Positions 7,665 to 15,475 are shown, counted from the stretch's first letter. The stretch is DNA of 29,024 nt from Verrucomicrobia bacterium UBA3761 (GCA_002371135.1 DFGB01000044.1:1-29024); one strand, 5' to 3'. Numbers and translations: made by a program. The notes: generated by a model from the sequence alone, not told the origin.

Positions 7665-7692
7665 CTCCGCATCTCCGCACCTCCGCGTGAGA
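7665..7692. repeat. Solo copy of the 28-nt repeat arm
   Basis: Identical to the right arm at 7598-7625 and followed by the same GATTAAAC, so the direct repeat is at least 34 nt. It lies between the candidate GxxExxY unit and the aldo/keto reductase stop. Confidence 0.85.
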
Positions 7693-7713
7693 TTAAACCC
7701 TACATGACAGACA

Positions 7714-8706
7714 TCAGAACGCGCCTGTCTTTATATGTGGGACGTAGGGCGCTTCTAGCGCTGCGATTTCCTCGGGACCAAGCTGGATGTCGAGCGCGGA
7801 AACGGCTTCCTCGATATGCTTCTCGCTCGTCGAGCCGACGATGGGCGCGGTGATTCCAGGCTTCGACAGCATCCATGCAAGAGCCTCCTGTGCCATTGTG
7901 CGTCCGTGGGCGGCGGCGATCTTTTCCAGATTATCCACCACTACCTTGTCAAGCGCATCCGTCGCGCCCCAGACCATCGGCGATACCTCGTCAATTGCGT
8001 TGCGGGTCGTCTTCGTCCCCCACGGATGGGCGCAGCGGCCTCCGGCGAGCGGACTCCACGGCACGACTGCCATCTTGCGGTCGCGGCAGAGAGGAAGTAT
8101 CTCGCGCTCCTCCTCGCGGTAGATGAGGTTGTACTGCGGCTGGAGTGAGACGAACTTCGTCCAGCCGTTTCTCTCGGCGATCTGCTGCATGCGTTCGAGC
8201 TGCCATGCGAAGATGGTGGACGCGCCGATGTAGCGCGCCTTGCCGCTCTTCACGACATCGTGGAGGGCTTCCATGATTTCCTCCATCGGCGTGTTCGCGT
8301 CGAGGCGGTGGATCTGGTAGAGATCGACATAGTCCATGTCGAGGCGTTTCAAGGAGTGGTCGATTTCCGCCATGATATTCTTGCGCGAGGAACCGCCGCC
8401 GTTAGGGCGGCCGGGGCGCATGTCGAAATGCACTTTCGTGGCGACGACGATCTCGTCGCGGTCGAGCCCGAAGTCGCGCACGAGCCGCCCGGTGATATCC
8501 TCGCTCGAACCCATCTGATAGACGTTCGCTGTGTCGAAGTAGTTGATGCCGAGATCGATGGCCTTCTTAAAGAGGGGCTTCGCATCCTCGTAGTCTTTCG
8601 CCCACGGGAAAACTCCGTTCTCCTTGCCGGGCTTGCCAAAGCTCATCATGCCAAGGCAGATGCGCGAGACGTCCATCCCCGTATTGCCGAATTTCACGTA
8701 TTGCAT
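7714..8706 (-). CDS. Aldo/keto reductase
   Basis: A 330-residue NAD(P)H-dependent aldo/keto reductase, a TIM-barrel enzyme that reduces aldehydes or ketones. The catalytic tetrad is complete: Asp58, Tyr63, Lys91 and His133. The cofactor-binding end of the barrel is visible in IVGSTSEKHIEEA near the C terminus. Length fits the family. The ATG at 8706 has GAAGGAAA about 9 nt upstream. A strong minus-strand promoter (8887-8917) and a 37-codon ORF (8728-8841) lie upstream, so it is probably the second gene of that transcript. Substrate unknown. Confidence 0.93.
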   Translation of the reverse strand: MQYVKFGNTGMDVSRICLGMMSFGKPGKENGVFPWAKDYEDAKPLFKKAIDLGINYFDTANVYQMGSSEDITGRLVRDFGLDRDEIVVATKVHFDMRPGRPNGGGSSRKNIMAEIDHSLKRLDMDYVDLYQIHRLDANTPMEEIMEALHDVVKSGKARYIGASTIFAWQLERMQQIAERNGWTKFVSLQPQYNLIYREEEREILPLCRDRKMAVVPWSPLAGGRCAHPWGTKTTRNAIDEVSPMVWGATDALDKVVVDNLEKIAAAHGRTMAQEALAWMLSKPGITAPIVGSTSEKHIEEAVSALDIQLGPEEIAALEAPYVPHIKTGAF

Positions 8707-8727
8707 CTCTTGTTTCCTTCTAGATTC

Positions 8728-8841
8728 TCAAAATTCAACCCATCGTCCGGTCTCGCGGCGGCGGCGTTCGGACTTGGTATTGATGGTGTCGCCGGATTTC
8801 AGGCCTTCGCGTTCGGCCGCATATTCAGTCCGCTTGCTCAT
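8728..8841 (-). CDS. Possible 37-residue basic small protein
   Basis: An ATG at 8841 opens 37 codons ending in TGA, 21 bp ahead of the aldo/keto reductase. The product begins MSKRTEYAAERE, is highly charged (RRRR near residue 30) and ends GRWVEF. It lies about 40 nt downstream of the expected start of the strong minus-strand promoter, so it would be the first ORF on that message. The ribosome site is weak (AGGGA about 13 nt upstream). It could be a real small protein, a leader peptide or chance. I do not recognise a family. Confidence 0.45.
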   Translation of the reverse strand: MSKRTEYAAEREGLKSGDTINTKSERRRRETGRWVEF

Positions 8842-8886
8842 TTTCGCGCAATAGTCCCTGTCTATCTTTGATTTCGTGTCGCGGAT

Positions 8887-8917
8887 ATTATACCATTTGG
8901 AGTAGACTTCATGTCAA
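8887..8917 (-). promoter_or_regulatory. Strong sigma-70-type promoter toward the aldo/keto reductase
   Basis: On the minus strand, TTGACA (8912-8917) and TATAAT (8887-8892) are both perfect consensus, with a 19-bp spacer. A TGG directly precedes the -10, giving an extended -10. Confidence 0.75.
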
Positions 8918-8936
8918 GGACGAAGTTTATGTTTGC

Positions 8937-9034
8937 AGGGCAACAGCATTTACTTTTGACTTGACCGATTTTAACGCAAAGTTCGCTTGCCTTGCGTTAA
9001 AATCGGTCAAGTCAAAAGTAAATGCTGTTGCCCT
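8937..9034. repeat. Perfect 43-bp inverted repeat with 12-nt loop
   Basis: Arms 8937-8979 and 8992-9034 are perfect reverse complements, enclosing 12 nt. It lies between two outward-facing promoters (8887-8917 minus, 9050-9079 plus), upstream of both transcripts, so it is not a terminator for either gene. It could be a hairpin-type insertion element, a protein-binding cruciform or a DNA structure copied by template switching. It belongs to none of the other repeat families in the window. Confidence 0.9.
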
Positions 9035-9049
9035 TGCCGTGTCCGCCAC

Positions 9050-9079
9050 TTGATAATACAGGCGGGAATATGGTAAAAT
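9050..9079 (+). promoter_or_regulatory. Promoter candidate for the polysaccharide cluster
   Basis: TTGATA (9050-9055), an 18-bp spacer and TAAAAT (9074-9079), again with TGG directly before the -10. It lies about 110 bp upstream of the first cluster gene. Confidence 0.6.
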
Positions 9080-9187
9080 ATTCCTCGTTGCTAAATATAT
9101 AGTCTCTGTGCAAAACAATGCGTTTGCGATAGGACGCCCCATAGGGTCTGGCGTGAATATATGCATACTTCACGGAGCGTGAGCATT

Positions 9188-9979
9188 ATGAAAAGCAAAG
9201 ATTGTACCGTCCTCGTTTGTTCCTGCGCTAAGTATGCCGATGTCCTCGGTCCGTTTGCGGCGCTCTGGGCGAAATTCTGGCCTGATTGCCCGTTTGAAAC
9301 GGTGCTTGCAACGGACGCGGGATGCGGCATAGCCGGATTCGATCGCACTATCGTTTGCGGCGAAAGAACGAGCTGGCCTGCCCGCCTGACAATGGCGCTG
9401 GATAAAATTTCGACTCCGTATGTGATTATGCTCTGCGACGACTATTTTCTGGAAAGCAAAGTCGATACGCAACTGATATTGTTTCGGCTTGAGCAGGCGA
9501 AACGGCTTGACGCCGCAAATTTGCGGCTCATCCCCAATCCTAAACCCGGCATCTCCAATTCCAAGCCCGCAAACGAAGGTTTGCTTGAGTATGCAAAGAA
9601 CAATGCGTACTGCATCGCTACCCAGACTGGTATCTGGAATCGCGAATTTCTCAAGAAGCTCGCAACGGGAAAATCGAGCATATGGGAATTCGAGCGACGT
9701 GGCAGTTTTGAAGTCGGCGACGAACAGCGACCGCTGCTTGTCGTGCCGCAAAAGGAGTTTCCCTTTGTCGATGCAGTCCACAAAGGGTATTGGGAGAAGT
9801 TCGGCCTTGCCGTCTGCCGCGACAATGGAATCGCAGTGGATCTTTCAAAGCGCACGCTGCCGCCGTTCACAGTGCGGCTGGTTGAAGGGTTCAAAGGGTT
9901 GATTTTCGCTGTTTTCCCATGGAATGCAATCGTCAGTGTCCAGAATGCGCTTGGCATCGGCGCCAAAGAGAAGAAATGA
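9188..9979 (+). CDS. Putative glycosyltransferase, first gene of polysaccharide cluster
   Basis: A 263-residue cytoplasmic protein that I place as glycosyltransferase-like from context and from the motif TPYVIMLCDDYFL (residues 76-88), which resembles the metal-binding acidic motif of GT-A enzymes after a beta strand. The N terminus CTVLVCSCAKYADVL suits a nucleotide-binding strand-loop. There is no full GT2 signature. The start at 9188 (MKSKD) is preferred over 9161 because GGAG lies about 10 nt ahead. Its stop overlaps the next gene as ATGA. Donor and acceptor sugars cannot be inferred. Confidence 0.65.
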   Translation: MKSKDCTVLVCSCAKYADVLGPFAALWAKFWPDCPFETVLATDAGCGIAGFDRTIVCGERTSWPARLTMALDKISTPYVIMLCDDYFLESKVDTQLILFRLEQAKRLDAANLRLIPNPKPGISNSKPANEGLLEYAKNNAYCIATQTGIWNREFLKKLATGKSSIWEFERRGSFEVGDEQRPLLVVPQKEFPFVDAVHKGYWEKFGLAVCRDNGIAVDLSKRTLPPFTVRLVEGFKGLIFAVFPWNAIVSVQNALGIGAKEKK

Positions 9980-10788
9980 TGCGTTCCGGTAAAAGGAGCA
10001 TGATGAACCTGCGCACGTGGCAATTGAATCGACTGAAAGAGCTGGCGGACGCGCGCTTCGAAACTTCGCGGCACGTTGGTGAAGTCACCATCGTCGTGTA
10101 TACATTCCCGCCAAAAGGGCGCGAGGATGAAATGTTCCAGTGGATCAAGTGCTCTATTTTGCACACTTGGGCGCTCCTCGGCAAAATGAAAACCGTGATT
10201 GTCGCCCACGCCGCCTTCCCCGCCGTCCGCGATTTTGCCGTCCGGCACAAGGAGAATATAGACCTCCAAATCGCGCCCGGGCTGGTGCCGGGAAACATCA
10301 AAACAATGTCGCTCGACTGCATTAAAAACCTGCATGCGAGATTTGAAACGCCATATTGCCTCATAATACAGGACGACGGTTTCCCGCTGCGCGGCAACCT
10401 TGGCGATTTCCTCGGCAAATACGACTACCTCGGCGCGCCGATTATCTCCGACGGCTGGAAAAGAAAACTTGCGTACGCCATCGGGATGGGAAGCTTCAAC
10501 GGCGGTTTCTCGCTACGGTCGAAGCGGTTTTGCGAATATGCGGCCAGCAAATGGCGTTCGCTCTTCACGAAAATCTATTCACTAGAGTCTATCCCTGGCG
10601 AGGATTACTATTATACTACAATCTTGAAAACCCTGCCGTCGACCTGGTTGCATTTCCGCTATCCATCGGAAAAAACCGCCGCCGCCTTTGCGCTGGACGG
10701 ATTGAGCGGCTATCATACAATCCCGCCGGACGCGAAACCGTTTGGTTTCCACGGTGCATATGCATTCGAGCGTCTCTATGTCGATTGA
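9976..10788 (+). CDS. DUF5672 family protein, first of tandem pair
   Basis: A 270-residue protein with the DUF5672 pattern: LVPGNI (103-108), IQDDGFPL (131-138), YDYLGAP (149-155), NGGFSLRSKRF (175-185), an acidic GED near 208-210 and the C-terminal FGFHG (256-260). The fold looks GT-A-like with QDDG as possible metal site, and the setting among glycosyltransferases supports a sugar-transfer role, but the family's reaction is not established. The ATG at 9976 makes an ATGA overlap with the previous gene. The ATGs at 10000/10003 follow AGGAG very closely and are alternatives. A paralogue follows at once. Confidence 0.75.
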   Translation: MMRSGKRSMMNLRTWQLNRLKELADARFETSRHVGEVTIVVYTFPPKGREDEMFQWIKCSILHTWALLGKMKTVIVAHAAFPAVRDFAVRHKENIDLQIAPGLVPGNIKTMSLDCIKNLHARFETPYCLIIQDDGFPLRGNLGDFLGKYDYLGAPIISDGWKRKLAYAIGMGSFNGGFSLRSKRFCEYAASKWRSLFTKIYSLESIPGEDYYYTTILKTLPSTWLHFRYPSEKTAAAFALDGLSGYHTIPPDAKPFGFHGAYAFERLYVD

Positions 10789-11503
10789 AGATACGGTCAC
10801 CGTTCTTGCATACCACTTCTGGAAGAGAGAAGGGTATGCGGCGGCATTCGCCAAGATAGCCCGCGCTTTCGAAGAAACGTGGAAACACTGCGGCAAACTC
10901 AAATCCGTTCTCGTTGTCAACGAACGGGCGCTTTGCGTCGAAGAGTTCGCCCGCGAAAACCCGAATCTCGAAGTCCAGGTGGAGCCGTCGCTCGTCCCGG
11001 GCAGGATATTTTCCATGAGCGCCGACATGAACGGCAAGCTGCATACGCGCTTTTCGACTCCCTGCGTGCTCGTGATCCAGAACGACGGCTACCCGCTGCG
11101 GCCGGGACTCGAGGAATTCGTCGGCAAGTATGATTTTATAGGCGCCCCTTACATAGGACTTGAGTGGTGGAAGCAGCTCGTCTCGCGATTGACGAACTAC
11201 CGTGTACAGAACGGCGGCTTTTCTCTTCGCTCGCACGCCATATGCGAAGCGGCGGCGGGATTCTGGAACGCGAAGTACCACGCCTTGGGCGATTGCGTCG
11301 CGGCGTCGGAGGACATCTTCTACACGGGGACGCTCGTGCGCAAGGAGCGCTCGTACCGCCGCCGCTTCCGTTTCGCGACCGGCAAGGAATCTCTCGCGTT
11401 TTCATGGGACGCGCTCGTGCCAATCTCCATGCCCGCGCAGCGGCCATTCGGCTTCCACGGTTTCAAGTCGCTCGAACTGCTTGAAAAATCTTTTAGAACC
11501 TGA
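10778..11503 (+). CDS. DUF5672 family protein, second of tandem pair
   Basis: A 241-residue paralogue of the preceding protein. It keeps LVPGRI (73-78), IQNDGYPL (100-107), YDFIGAP (118-124), NGGFSLRSH (145-153), SED (177-179) and FGFHG near the C terminus. Here the acidic motif is NDG rather than DDG. The start at 10778 overlaps the previous stop by 11 nt; there is no strong ribosome site, so coupling is likely. Divergence between the copies suggests they add different sugars or act on different acceptors, which is inference. Confidence 0.75.
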   Translation: MSIEDTVTVLAYHFWKREGYAAAFAKIARAFEETWKHCGKLKSVLVVNERALCVEEFARENPNLEVQVEPSLVPGRIFSMSADMNGKLHTRFSTPCVLVIQNDGYPLRPGLEEFVGKYDFIGAPYIGLEWWKQLVSRLTNYRVQNGGFSLRSHAICEAAAGFWNAKYHALGDCVAASEDIFYTGTLVRKERSYRRRFRFATGKESLAFSWDALVPISMPAQRPFGFHGFKSLELLEKSFRT

Positions 11504-11507
11504 CAAT

Positions 11508-12269
11508 ATGAAGACGCAAAAACCGGTATTGAGTTTTATGGTGCTTACCTGGAACAGAGCGCCTATGCTTGAAATGTGCCTTGAATCGTTTTTCGAGAAC
11601 ATTTCCAATGAATACCCCTACGAGTTGATCATCATGGACAACGCCTCGACAGACTGGACGTCGGGGATTTTGGACAAATATGAAGGCAGAGAATCCGTGC
11701 GCATAGTGCGCAGCAAGATAAATTACAGACTCAACGGATACAAAAAACTGTTTGCCATGGCAAAAGGCAAATACATGGTAGAACTGGATGATGACGTCAT
11801 AAGACTGCCGAAGGATTTCGACAAGGCGTTTGTAGAGTATTTCGACGCATTCCCAGATTATGGCTACATCGGGTTGAATGTCGTGCAAGATGAAATGACA
11901 TGGGGTGCAAAACCCGGAGCGGAACAGTATAAAGATGACGTGCGCGGCGACAGGGTGATCGAAGAAGGCCCGGTCGGAGGGTGGTGCACGGCATTCAGAC
12001 GCTGGCACTACAAACTTTTCGCGCCATTCCTGCATCTTTTCAATTTCACTATGGCAAGGGGCGAAGACGGCACGTTGTGCGGGTTCCTTCATGTGATACT
12101 GCGCCGCCGGCAAGGGTTGATCAAAAATGTCGTGTGCCTGCACGCGACCGGTATTCCCTATGCTAAAAAGTATGGGCTTCTAGATAGAGACATCGAGAAA
12201 TATGTTGCAGGTGCGCGGCCGGATATAGCAGAGAGGTGCATTGCGGCAAAGGAGAATCGAGTGGGGTGA
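11508..12269 (+). CDS. Family 2 glycosyltransferase
   Basis: A 253-residue GT2 enzyme. The nucleotide-sugar strand LSFMVLTWNRAPML is at residues 8-21, MDNASTDWT at 43-51, and the metal-binding ELDDDV at 92-97. A GGWCTAFRR motif and a GEDGTL acidic motif follow where the acceptor site and catalytic acid are expected. The ATG at 11508 lies 4 nt after the previous stop, with no clear Shine-Dalgarno site, implying re-initiation. The much longer open frame from 11202 is out of frame with the preceding gene and was dismissed. It would transfer a sugar onto a growing surface glycan at the inner membrane. Confidence 0.88.
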   Translation: MKTQKPVLSFMVLTWNRAPMLEMCLESFFENISNEYPYELIIMDNASTDWTSGILDKYEGRESVRIVRSKINYRLNGYKKLFAMAKGKYMVELDDDVIRLPKDFDKAFVEYFDAFPDYGYIGLNVVQDEMTWGAKPGAEQYKDDVRGDRVIEEGPVGGWCTAFRRWHYKLFAPFLHLFNFTMARGEDGTLCGFLHVILRRRQGLIKNVVCLHATGIPYAKKYGLLDRDIEKYVAGARPDIAERCIAAKENRVG

Positions 12270-12997
12270 AACAGAATTGCAGTTTTGTAAGCGTCGTCAG
12301 GGACTTCGCAATGTACAAAAAGTGCATTGAGGGGAATCCTTTCGTCAAGGCTGAACTATCTACTATAGACAACCGTACGGAAAATTTCCCCATACCAGTC
12401 TGCTACAACCGTTTTCTGGATCGATACGATTATTCGCGCGATAGCTGGTTTGTGTTTTGCCACGAAGATTTCGAGTTGAGAGAGGATATTTCGGCGTTGC
12501 TCGACTCGTGGGATCGAAATTCTCTTCATGGTGTCGTAGGGGGCGTGCGCAAAGGCTTTTGCGGCTTTGGCATGCAGAGAGTCTACGGCAATATGACAGA
12601 AACGAATAGGGTGGGGGAAGCTGAATGGAATCCAGCGGTAAAAATAAAATCCCCTGTCGAGGTCGAGGCGTTCGATTGCTGCTGTCTTGTCGTGCATTCG
12701 TCGCTTGTCGCGAAACATCATTTGCGATTCGACCCGAATCTCCTGTTCGATCTTTATGTGGAAGATTTCTGCGCCGCCGCCAAAGTGGGCTATGGGATTC
12801 GCTCGATTGTAGAACCTGTCGAATGCTGCCACCATTCGGGAAGCAGAGCCACGGAGAGATTGTATCGCCATTTGCCGTATTTGAAGCGAAAATATCCCAA
12901 AAACTGCTTTGTGGGGACGATAGTCTATTTTGGAACGCCATCGTGGCAAAAGAGGATTCAAGATTGTGTAATGAAACTATTTGGTAAAGATGACTAA
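12266..12997 (+). CDS. GT2-like glycosyltransferase
   Basis: A 243-residue protein with the strand CSFVSVVRDF at the N terminus, followed by STIDNRTENFPIPVCYNRFL and the acidic FVFCHEDFEL, the layout of a truncated GT-A fold where HED stands for the DxD. A later VEDFCAAAKVGYG matches the ED motif of GT2 enzymes. The start is taken as GTG at 12266, which overlaps the previous stop as GTGA and has GGAG 11 nt upstream; another GTG at 12236 is possible. Function in the surface-glycan cluster is inferred. Confidence 0.75.
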   Translation: MKQNCSFVSVVRDFAMYKKCIEGNPFVKAELSTIDNRTENFPIPVCYNRFLDRYDYSRDSWFVFCHEDFELREDISALLDSWDRNSLHGVVGGVRKGFCGFGMQRVYGNMTETNRVGEAEWNPAVKIKSPVEVEAFDCCCLVVHSSLVAKHHLRFDPNLLFDLYVEDFCAAAKVGYGIRSIVEPVECCHHSGSRATERLYRHLPYLKRKYPKNCFVGTIVYFGTPSWQKRIQDCVMKLFGKDD

Positions 12998-14357
12998 TCT
13001 CATACTACGGTTTCGCGACAAGTTCGGAGACTTGTGGTGGTGGTCGATGCTGCTGTTTCTGGCGGCGCGGTCGGGCGATCTCATCCAGGCGTTCATAGGC
13101 CTCTGGCTGGTGCCGAAATACGTGCCGCAAGAGGAACTCGGAGCGGCGCTGCCGCTTCTGCAGGCGGGGAGCGTATTCGGTCTGCCGCTCGCGATACTTG
13201 TCGTGCCGTTTTCGCGATGGCTCACGATTTACGCCGCGAATGGCGAGAAGGGGAAGGTCAAACGCCTCCTCTCGATTGCTTTTTGCGGCACTGCGCTGAC
13301 GTTTATTCTCGCGGCGCTCGCCTCGCGATTCATTCTTCCGGCATTGTTCGAGCGGCTTTCGGTCGCCGACGGGTCGCTCGGCCTTTTGATAGTTTGCGCT
13401 GGTCTGCTCGTCCCGTTTTCAGGCGTGTTCAACAACGCGCTGCAAGGGTTGAGGCGATACGGGGCGATGGCAGTGTGCCACGCGATATCAACGCCGTTCA
13501 GGCTGGTCGTGATGCTTGTCGCCATGCCGTTCCGCGCGCTCTCCGGGTACATCCTCGGGCAGATGGCCGCCCCGGCGATGACGGTCGCCGTCTCGTGCAT
13601 ATCTCTGCGAAAGGAACTGGGGCGCGATGTGAAGAGCGCGCCGCTCGGCAGGGCCGACGTGAAGGCGATGGCCGCCTACACTTTGCCGATCGGCATTTAT
13701 GTCGCTCTAGGGACTTTGCTCGGGGCATGGCAGATTTTGCTTTTCCGCCAGCGCCTGCCGGAAATAGAGTCGGCGGCGTACTACATTATTTCCCGCCTTG
13801 GCGAGATAACGGCGTACGCCGCGCTCGCGATAAGCGCCGTCGTGTTCCCCATGGCGGTGGAGGCGTCGCAAAAGGGGCAAGGCGAAGGCAGCCTGCTCGC
13901 AAAGGTGCTCCTCGGCTCGTACGCGGCCGGGCTCGCCGTGACGCTCGTTCTCGCCGTTTCCGGCAGGTGGTTTCTCGGCCTTGTGCCTTTGTGGCGCGAT
14001 TACATCCCGTATTCAGGACTGCTTGTACTGAACGCTTTGCGCATGGCGATATGCGCGGCAAATGGGACGTTCTACACTTGCCAGACCGCCGCGGGGCGGT
14101 TCAAGTTCCTTTTGTATTGGGTGCCGTTGACGCTCGTCGAAAACGGCGCGCTCGTCGTGCTCACGGGCTATGGAGCTTTCCGCGGCATTCTCCCTGATGC
14201 GGCCGTCGATTGGATGGCCTCGCTCGATGCAGGGCGTCTCTCTTTCTTCATTTGGTGGCTATCCGGCTGCGCCGCGGTACAGGCTTGCGCGGTAGCAATT
14301 CACGTCTTCGCAATGAGGAAAAGTTCCAAGTCTAGATTATCTAGAAAATCTAGATAA
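12990..14357 (+). CDS. Wzx-like polysaccharide flippase
   Basis: A 455-residue integral membrane protein with about 12 hydrophobic segments, of the MOP/MATE-type oligosaccharide flippase superfamily, which moves lipid-linked sugar chains across the inner membrane. Typical features are the first helix followed by a long amphipathic loop and a conserved VFNNALQGLRRYG segment near residue 150. The ATG at 12990 overlaps the previous gene by 8 nt. The last ~8 codons (SRLSRKSR) and the stop lie in a TCTAGA palindrome. No Wzy polymerase or WaaL ligase is seen in this window. Confidence 0.85.
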   Translation: MTNLILRFRDKFGDLWWWSMLLFLAARSGDLIQAFIGLWLVPKYVPQEELGAALPLLQAGSVFGLPLAILVVPFSRWLTIYAANGEKGKVKRLLSIAFCGTALTFILAALASRFILPALFERLSVADGSLGLLIVCAGLLVPFSGVFNNALQGLRRYGAMAVCHAISTPFRLVVMLVAMPFRALSGYILGQMAAPAMTVAVSCISLRKELGRDVKSAPLGRADVKAMAAYTLPIGIYVALGTLLGAWQILLFRQRLPEIESAAYYIISRLGEITAYAALAISAVVFPMAVEASQKGQGEGSLLAKVLLGSYAAGLAVTLVLAVSGRWFLGLVPLWRDYIPYSGLLVLNALRMAICAANGTFYTCQTAAGRFKFLLYWVPLTLVENGALVVLTGYGAFRGILPDAAVDWMASLDAGRLSFFIWWLSGCAAVQACAVAIHVFAMRKSSKSRLSRKSR

Positions 14358-14362
14358 TCTAG
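14332..14362. repeat. TCTAGA palindrome over the flippase stop codon
   Basis: Perfect 14-nt arms (14332-14345 and 14349-14362) around AAA. The repeat encodes the end of the flippase and its TAA stop. A related TTCTAGA palindrome is at 26350-26366. It could act as a weak hairpin terminator, but no T-run follows directly. Confidence 0.75.
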
Positions 14363-14410
14363 GAGTTCTAGATATTCCAGACTTTCAGCTGTGGATGCGC
14401 AGGACGCAGG

Positions 14411-14438
14411 CCTTAGGACTCAGGGCCTAGGACTTAGG
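14411..14438. repeat. TTAGGACT-type short repeats
   Basis: Partly repeated and palindromic runs of CTTAGGACT/GGGCCTAGGACT lie just before the next glycosyltransferase, leaving no room for a Shine-Dalgarno site between this tract and the A-rich stretch at its start codon. Confidence 0.5.
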
Positions 14439-14451
14439 ACTGCAAAAAACA

Positions 14452-15369
14452 ATGAAAATATCCGTCATAATCCCGACGTTCAATCGCGGCGAGATGGTAG
14501 TCAAATGCATCGAAAGCGTTCTTGCAAGCGATTGGGACGCGCTCGAAGTCATCGTAGTCGACGATTGTTCTCCAGACGACACCGCTCAGCGCATTGCGGA
14601 GCGCTTTGGCGCGGATGGCAGAGTCAAATACCTGCGCAACGCGAAAAACTCTTTTCAGGCGTATTCGCGCAATCGCGGGGCGGAGATCGCAACCGGCGAA
14701 TATCTGCTTTTCCTCGATGATGACAACATCGTCGAAAGCGACATGATACGCGAACTTGCGGCATGCTTCAGCCGCCATCCAAAGGCGGGGCTTGTCGCCC
14801 CAATGTCCGTGCATCAGCGCCTGGGCAAGGCGGGGCTTGTCTGGACCCTCGGCAGCGATTTCAATCGCTGGACATCCCAGCCGAAGGATACAATGCCGGG
14901 CATCCCGGTGAAAAGCGTCCCCGCCGGCAAGGTCGACTATGAAACAACGTACAGCCCCAACGCTTTCATGGTGAGCGCAAAAGTGTTCAGGGAAGTCGGT
15001 GGTTTCGACGAGGCTTACGTGCAGATATTCGAAGAGTCGGATTTCGGCTGGCGCATAATCGAAGCGGGGCATGAAGGCTGGATCGCGACAAAGGCGCGGA
15101 CCGCGCATCTTGGCTTTCTAGAACCGGGGTGCGTGCCTGAATTGCGCCAGCTCGGCATAGAGAAACCTTACAGGACATATTGCTTTGCGAGAAACCGGCT
15201 TCGTTTCGCGCGCCGCCATTTCGGCTTTCTGCAAATTTTGAGCGTCATGTTCGTCTTCGCCCCGCTTTCGGCGGTGTACTATGGGATGGTGGCGATGAAG
15301 AACATGCGCTTTGACATCGCCTGGCAGTATTGCAAAGGGACGCTCGCCGGTATTTTCGATTTCCGGTAA
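14452..15369 (+). CDS. Family 2 glycosyltransferase
   Basis: A 305-residue GT2 enzyme: VIIPTFNRGEM at 5-15, VVDDCSPDDT at 35-44, FLDDDN at 87-92, and FEESDFGWR as the ED catalytic region. A C-terminal hydrophobic segment (ILSVMFVFAPLSAVYYG) suggests membrane association, as in many rhamnosyl- and other transferases acting on lipid-linked glycans. The ATG is preceded by AAAAAACA with no Shine-Dalgarno site. It is the last gene of the polysaccharide cluster, separated from the flippase by 94 bp of short repeats. Confidence 0.92.
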   Translation: MKISVIIPTFNRGEMVVKCIESVLASDWDALEVIVVDDCSPDDTAQRIAERFGADGRVKYLRNAKNSFQAYSRNRGAEIATGEYLLFLDDDNIVESDMIRELAACFSRHPKAGLVAPMSVHQRLGKAGLVWTLGSDFNRWTSQPKDTMPGIPVKSVPAGKVDYETTYSPNAFMVSAKVFREVGGFDEAYVQIFEESDFGWRIIEAGHEGWIATKARTAHLGFLEPGCVPELRQLGIEKPYRTYCFARNRLRFARRHFGFLQILSVMFVFAPLSAVYYGMVAMKNMRFDIAWQYCKGTLAGIFDFR

Positions 15370-15445
15370 ATCCAGGCAGGGCAGGATAAACAGGAGCGCC
15401 TGGGGAAATGTTGCCAATACTCTCTTCAAGCATTTTTCTGCCCTA

Positions 15446-15475
15446 TTGACCGTGAGCGCGGAAAAATGGTATAAT
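15446..15475 (+). promoter_or_regulatory. Promoter for the RND efflux genes
   Basis: TTGACC (15446-15451), an 18-bp spacer and perfect TATAAT (15470-15475), with TGG before the -10. It lies 32 bp upstream of the adaptor start. The AATGGTATAAT core is the same as in the promoter at 8887-8917. Confidence 0.78.

Noticed and set aside
8937..9034. Bidirectional transcription terminator
   Set aside because: The flanking genes diverge, so the hairpin is upstream of both. No T-run borders the stem.
11202..11507. N-terminal extension of the GT2 gene at 11508
   Set aside because: It would run antiphase through the second DUF5672 gene, and the GT2 domain begins immediately at 11508.
13034..14197. 387-codon plus-strand open frame in the flippase region
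   Set aside because: Alternative frame of the flippase gene with an Arg/Gly-rich product and no membrane segments.
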